A DNA stretch of 51,213 bases from Beroe ovata (taxonomy: Eukaryota > Ctenophora > Nuda > Beroida > Beroidae): NCBI GenBank assembly GCA_946803715.1, contig CAMPET010000027.1:252808-304020 (forward strand), written 5' to 3'. Under the pieces are notes generated by a model, which did no database searches, was not told the origin of the DNA, and was given only the letters and a program-made list of their open reading frames with translations. Positions 46,513 to 51,213 of the stretch are shown piece after piece. The first letter of the stretch is position 1. The number at the start of each line of letters is the position of its first letter. Position numbers and translations under genes: made by a program.

Positions 46513-46521
46513 GGTAGTGAA

Positions 46522-47316
46522 TGCCCAGTTTTCAATCTTAAATGAGTATTGTCAAAACAGTCAATACAATTGAATCTGTTTTACTGCATTGTATGTTTTA
46601 TTAGCTCATCTCTATTTCAATTTGGCATCCTCTCTTTTATTATGGAGGTTTTTGTGCATTCACGGCATACTGCGTGTTGCTATAGTAGCGTATGAGTTGA
46701 GCGTGCAAAAAGAAGTTGGCTGTTGGCTCATTGCACTGCCTGTGGATAGGAGAGACAAGATTTGCACGTGCAGTTTGATGCACACACAATAACAGTCAGA
46801 TCTTGGATGATATGTTTCTGTTTTGCACTGAATCATTGACCACACTGGACGACGTGTTGCTGTGATCGTTCTTGATCTGTAATCTTGAATTAAGCTGCAA
46901 AAGACATTTTTCACAATAAGTTAGTTGCTTCATTAATATCATCTGATGCATTGATGTTTATCGTGACGTGACTACTTGAGTACTTGACGGGCTCCCTAGT
47001 CTATATTATAATCTCACAAATTCTGTTTATACCTATCTACATAATGAGATGCACGAGCAAGTTTTAAGCTTAAAAGCGTGTTGCTAGTGGAGATGAGTAC
47101 ACATGTTGTTAGTCATTTCTGAGTAGTCACGTTTGTTTTGAGAGTTTGAGGTGGGTGGGCGGTTAATTCTGAGTGGTTTTTCAGATATCTAAGCTATATC
47201 CACTTATATCACCTTTTGGTATTCATCATGTACACTCTGAACGGGTCCCCTAGTCAATGATAATATCAATCTCATCTTACTAAATAACTTTCTATTTAAA
47301 TGTAGCAGTGCAAAGA
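46522..47316. other. Upstream region of the WD40-like gene
   Basis: Probable promoter and 5' untranslated region. A TTTAAATGTAGCAG sequence ending at 47307 resembles a splice acceptor just before the start codon, so a non-coding first exon may lie further upstream. A partial X-box-like GTTGCTATAGTAGC occurs near 46677. No other gene seen. Confidence 0.45.
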
Positions 47317-49914
47317 ATGAGCTCTCTGAATTTATTGTACAGTAAAACGGAATTTACAATGGATGAATTGAGGCATCAAAGAGAAACCTTGATGACCAGA
47401 CGGATCCAGCTGATAGAGAGGCATAGAAGACTGTCAAGTAGAATTTTGATCAAGCCATATATAATATCAGCACAACCACCCACCCCACCCACATTAGACA
47501 GATCAAGAAGTCATGACCACGCATGGATCAAAAACTTGCTCATAGGTTTGGTTTATGATGCAGTGAGAGAAGTGGATATTTCTCGGCCAATTAAAGAAAA
47601 GACAAAGTTCTATACAGTTTTATCCAATGAGTATGACAAGTTTGTAGATAATTTTGTTTCAAAGTCTATAAGGCAAAAGCTCTCAATTGAGATCTATGAG
47701 GAATTGTGTAAGGAAGTCTTCATAAGTGAAATGGGCATTATCATTAATCAGTGTATAAATGAAGTCAATATTGCACAAACTTTCACTTCATCCTTAGTCT
47801 TACAATCAATCATGAGGGTTAACATGAAGATGAAAAATCTCTTCTTTGAGGATGATTCAAATGAAAACTTCATTGCAAAGAACCTTATGTCAGAGATATT
47901 GATAGAACGCAACAAAAGGAAATCAAACAGAGCTGTACATAAGCTACAATTACAGCCAGTGAAGGCACCAACAACACGAGGAGGAAATGATGGTCATGAA
48001 AAATCGGTTCAGGAAACGGTTGAAATATTCAGTGGAACAGTGTTGTCAAACCCCAAAACATTTGACATTCAGTGTTTGGAAGGCCTTTATCAGCCCCTCT
48101 TGTTTTGCAAGTTCTTGTCTTCTGAAATCTCCACATGGAAAAATATTGAATCAGAGCTACTCAGCCCCTCACAAAATGCAGCTATTCTTGCCCTGGTGAT
48201 ATCCCCCACTAGAGAATATTGTGTGCTTTCAACAAAAGAATATGTGCTTGTTCTCAGATGTGATGATAATGTGCTCCTATCCAAGACTTATATTGATTCT
48301 AAGTTTGGGGACTGTGTCCATTTTAGCTGGCTGGACAATGAGTTGGAGATACTGGCTACAACATCAATGGGCTTTGTTTGCCTGTGGAGTTTTTTAGGTA
48401 TGGCAGAGGATGAAACTTTCGCCCAAACAAAGAAGCAGGCAAAGTTTGCCAGCAAAATGAAATCAATGAGACTAATTTGGAGTTTCAATGGAGTTGATCT
48501 GAGACTATCTCAAGGTCCACTTGCTCAATCTAATGATGACTCTTCTGTAAGACACTTCCCTGTCCAAGCATATGCTGCCCCACTTTACACAGGCAGTGGG
48601 GAGCAATCTATATTTGTTGTGGTGTGTCGCAATCATGAGATTCTCCGCATTTGCATAGAATCTGATGAGACAATACTTCAGCCTGCTGACATCCCCACAT
48701 TCCAGGATATCAAGAACATTGCTGACTGTGGAGTGAGATTAGACATTTGCAAAGGACACACCAGTAAAATCATCAAGATAGTCTTCAAGGATGAATATAC
48801 TTTCTATTCATTTGATGACAAGTGTTGCATCATAAAGTGGGAGTACTCCAAAGACTGTTTTGATGCATATGGGTTGGTCAGTGCTGATAAATATCTTGTT
48901 ATCGGTAATGATATCGACTATGTAAGGCTTGTTAAAGGACAGACAACCCAGTTTGATAGAAAAGGTGCCAAGACTAGACAGGAAGCTATGCAAGCTGCTA
49001 AAGCCGCAGAGGTTACATTTTCAACTTTGGGATATGGATCGAAACCACAAACTGTGCGGGAAAATACAGAAAGTGGGTTTATTGAGAAAGTGTTTGTCAA
49101 ATCTGTGAGTGAGTCATCCCATGATGTGGTCAATGGAACTGTTGTTATTGATAAGATAATCGGGCGTTCTCTTGTATCAATGAAGTCTAGATCATTCAAA
49201 ATGAAGAACTGTAAGCCTTGTAAGTTGTTGGGAGTTGCAATATCACCATGTAACTCTTTGATAGCATACTCTTTCCTATTCTCCCGGCCACTATACAATG
49301 TTAAACCCTACATCTCCATATCACTGTTGAGAGTCTCAGATCTTACATTCCTGAAGAATAAGATAAAAATTCCACTCACCACTGAGGTTGCAGAATGTTT
49401 GCAGACTCCCGGTTCGTTTTCTTGTTGTCTCACCCCACCTCATTACCTCACAAAGACAATGTATGCTATCCTCAAGATAGGCCAGAAGTCCATGATGATA
49501 GTATCCACAGCTACATCTAACATAGTCCGAACAACTTTGGACTTACACAAGCTCAGTGCTGATAATGTAAATTACTTCAGTGAGAAAAACATTGCCACTA
49601 TCCAGGGTTCACAGCTGCATTGTGAGGCATGGGGAAAGTATCTGGTATTGTACGGTAGTCAGTCAAAGGATGTTGTAGCATTCAGTTTCAAAACACCTGC
49701 TGATGACATTCAATCTGAACAGTTTTATAAGTGTCACGGTCAGTGGCAGTATTTGACCAATATGCTGGATCCTAACAATGTGAGGCTGTTAGTGAAAAGT
49801 TCTGTTTATTGGGGGAAGATCAATGAAACAGAGTTCCAGAACACTCAAACAAAGAACTTCATTAGAGAAATTGTCAGAGAATTGGTAGGAAATGTATCCA
49901 AAACACTTAGGTAG
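47317..49914 (+). CDS. WD40-like beta-propeller protein, 865 residues, single coding exon
   Basis: The ATG at 47317 is the first in the frame (the frame opens earlier only at a GTG), and the frame runs unbroken to TAG at 49912-49914. The N-terminal third (about 1-230) is probably helical and charged, with a proline-rich spot (AQPPTPPTLDRSRS) near residues 51-65. The middle shows WD40-type features: GFVCLWSF (about 351-358), and a fuller repeat, GHTSKIIKIVF to CCIIKWEY (about 479-507). A Lys/Ala-rich helix follows (KTRQEAMQAAKAAEV), then further beta-rich sequence to the C-terminus. WD40 propellers are protein-interaction scaffolds. No catalytic motif, signal peptide or membrane segment is seen. 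I do not recognise the family; helix-plus-propeller layouts occur in cilium proteins, but that is only a suggestion. Lack of introns contrasts with its neighbours and could mean a retrocopy. Confidence 0.9.
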   Translation: MSSLNLLYSKTEFTMDELRHQRETLMTRRIQLIERHRRLSSRILIKPYIISAQPPTPPTLDRSRSHDHAWIKNLLIGLVYDAVREVDISRPIKEKTKFYTVLSNEYDKFVDNFVSKSIRQKLSIEIYEELCKEVFISEMGIIINQCINEVNIAQTFTSSLVLQSIMRVNMKMKNLFFEDDSNENFIAKNLMSEILIERNKRKSNRAVHKLQLQPVKAPTTRGGNDGHEKSVQETVEIFSGTVLSNPKTFDIQCLEGLYQPLLFCKFLSSEISTWKNIESELLSPSQNAAILALVISPTREYCVLSTKEYVLVLRCDDNVLLSKTYIDSKFGDCVHFSWLDNELEILATTSMGFVCLWSFLGMAEDETFAQTKKQAKFASKMKSMRLIWSFNGVDLRLSQGPLAQSNDDSSVRHFPVQAYAAPLYTGSGEQSIFVVVCRNHEILRICIESDETILQPADIPTFQDIKNIADCGVRLDICKGHTSKIIKIVFKDEYTFYSFDDKCCIIKWEYSKDCFDAYGLVSADKYLVIGNDIDYVRLVKGQTTQFDRKGAKTRQEAMQAAKAAEVTFSTLGYGSKPQTVRENTESGFIEKVFVKSVSESSHDVVNGTVVIDKIIGRSLVSMKSRSFKMKNCKPCKLLGVAISPCNSLIAYSFLFSRPLYNVKPYISISLLRVSDLTFLKNKIKIPLTTEVAECLQTPGSFSCCLTPPHYLTKTMYAILKIGQKSMMIVSTATSNIVRTTLDLHKLSADNVNYFSEKNIATIQGSQLHCEAWGKYLVLYGSQSKDVVAFSFKTPADDIQSEQFYKCHGQWQYLTNMLDPNNVRLLVKSSVYWGKINETEFQNTQTKNFIREIVRELVGNVSKTLR

Positions 49915-50837
49915 CTCTGAGTTTCTCTTTTCTTCTAAATAGCCGGTTTTGCGAAAATGCGAAATTCTTATCGAGAAGGTTATTCTTTTTCGTTTCGGGC
50001 AGTATTTGTAATAGACGCTTGGTCTAGATGTGTGTTAAGTTGTTTTTAGTTAAAGTTTTTGCAAGTTTACTGTTTAGCATGTTGAGTTTTCTGTCAATTC
50101 GAAATGATGTGACCCATGACTATTTCTGACAGCACTTGCTACCAGCCATATCATCACTGTAAGAAGTAACGTACATTTATCGGAAAGTGACCTATCTAAT
50201 TGCCCTAAACCATGGCAACGCATACTTCGTCTCTTGTTCTCCTTTCATTTTCGCCCGGTCACAATCTTTTATCTTATTTTGCGTCACGCGCATAGTCACC
50301 AGAATCTGATTATTGATTCCCATGTGCGCGCGCAATTTCGTTTTGTGTCGTGCGTCGCGCGGCTCGCGCGCTGTTTTGGCGGGTTTATACTGGCAGTTCA
50401 TGTGGTTCTCCATGCGTATCATGCCCAAACATGCTCGACATAGCTGGCAAAGCCAATCATTTTGACAGCGTTTCCGTGTTGTTTCGTCCCTTCCTGTGAA
50501 AGGGTTCTGAATTGGGTTGTACTCGTTCAACACGTAGTTGGTTGAGCATATTACCAACACATATCAGTTTCCTATATCTAACAGCGTGCCAACTTTAGGA
50601 TATGTGACAGGAACTACAATCTGCACTTCCTGTGCGGGACACTGGCGAGGAAACACTCAGGAATAGATACATAAGGATCACACTGAGGTAAGAGAGAGCT
50701 CCCTAAATCAATTATATCTAACTATCGTAACACTGTACTGCTAAATTTCTCCCTGGTCCCCGAGACAATAGACGGTATCTTGATATGTCCCCTCTTGTTC
50801 CCGTCACACCTCATTGCACCCCCCACACTCATAGACA

Positions 50838-50881
50838 CCCACACACACACACACTTAAAGACACACACACACACACACACA
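50838..50881. repeat. CA microsatellite
   Basis: (CA)n interrupted once by CTTAAAGA. No coding potential. Confidence 0.92.
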
Positions 50882-51082
50882 TTTGTCAGTCTCTGTGTGT
50901 ACTACATTCATTGTACCAGCGTTACATTGTAACGCTCTGTATATAGTCTCCCCTCTATGTCGTTCCCCTATCAACCACTTTCTCCCTGCTCTATTATCAT
51001 AGTTCATGCTATTTAATTCCATCCTACCTCCTGATTGATTTCTCCATTTGTCAATACTGAGACGCGCACTCATTATATATGT

Positions 51083-51110
51083 TTTTGTGTGCGTATGTGT
51101 GTGTGTGTGT

Positions 51111-51165
<55 letters not shown>

Positions 51166-51178
51166 TGTGTGTGTGTTT
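51083..51178. repeat. TG microsatellite
   Basis: Long (TG)n with a few TTT and TC interruptions near the right edge of the window. Confidence 0.95.
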
Positions 51179-51213
51179 TAGTTCGAGAGAGTTAGAGAGA
51201 GGTAGTGAGCGAG

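Larger units (their letters stand above)
49915..51213. other. Downstream flank of the WD40-like gene
   Basis: 3' untranslated region and intergenic sequence; no AATAAA close to the stop was noticed. It contains a half X-box (CCATGGCAAC, 50210-50219), CA repeat at 50838-50881 and TG repeat at 51083-51178. A 122-codon minus-strand frame at 50192-50560 has several cysteines but begins at GTG and is not supported. Confidence 0.5.

Noticed and set aside
50192-50560. 122-codon minus-strand frame with C-x2-C pairs
   Set aside because: Begins at GTG, not ATG, and overlaps the probable 3' flank of the WD40-like gene; no family match that I recognise.
1-51213. tRNA or rRNA genes, transposase or reverse transcriptase genes
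   Set aside because: A visual scan for tRNA B-box sequences, rRNA blocks and transposase or reverse-transcriptase motifs found none; a covariance-model search could still find a missed tRNA.

Overview
The window is nuclear DNA of an animal, most likely an invertebrate; I cannot place the phylum. The evidence is genes split by GT-AG introns, proteins of animal type (a Na+/Ca2+ exchanger of the SLC8 family, a small SH3 protein, secreted cysteine-rich proteins), many TG/CA microsatellites, dispersed small transposons, and draft-assembly marks (two N runs and five single Ns). I see no bacterial gene organisation, CRISPR array or viral gene.

Layout. 1-1656: apparently intron or flank with no exon recognised. 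1657-5146 (minus): the 5' half of a Na+/Ca2+ exchanger gene in seven exons with consistent splice phases; it breaks off at the start of the first Calx-beta domain and should continue beyond the left edge. 5147-32509: about 27 kb with no convincing gene, holding a 1.5 kb direct duplication (9416-12413), microsatellites, a 13-bp tandem repeat and two weak short ORFs. 32510-33935 (minus): a four-exon gene for a small protein that starts with a myristoylation-type sequence and ends in an atypical SH3 domain. 33.6-37.0 kb: a cluster of RFX X-box-like sites around and upstream of the SH3 gene, plus two CRE palindromes. 36551-39376 and 39824-42092 (minus): two tandem paralogous genes for secreted, probably membrane- or GPI-anchored, cysteine-rich proteins, with the same intron phases at every shared junction and one extra intron in the downstream copy. 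44650-46521: an island of short hairpin transposons (MITEs), several with exact 8-9 bp target-site duplications. 47317-49914 (plus): an uninterrupted 865-residue WD40-like protein. 49915-51213: flank and TG repeats.

The exchanger would move Ca2+ across the plasma membrane. The SH3 protein would sit at membranes if it is myristoylated. The two paralogous genes encode surface proteins. Nothing in the sequence shows that these genes share a pathway. The X-boxes raise the possibility that the SH3 gene is under RFX (often ciliary) control. The most unusual parts of the window are the MITE island, the X-box cluster and the unrecognised secreted family. Gene models were built by hand from splice signals and reading phase and have no transcript support.
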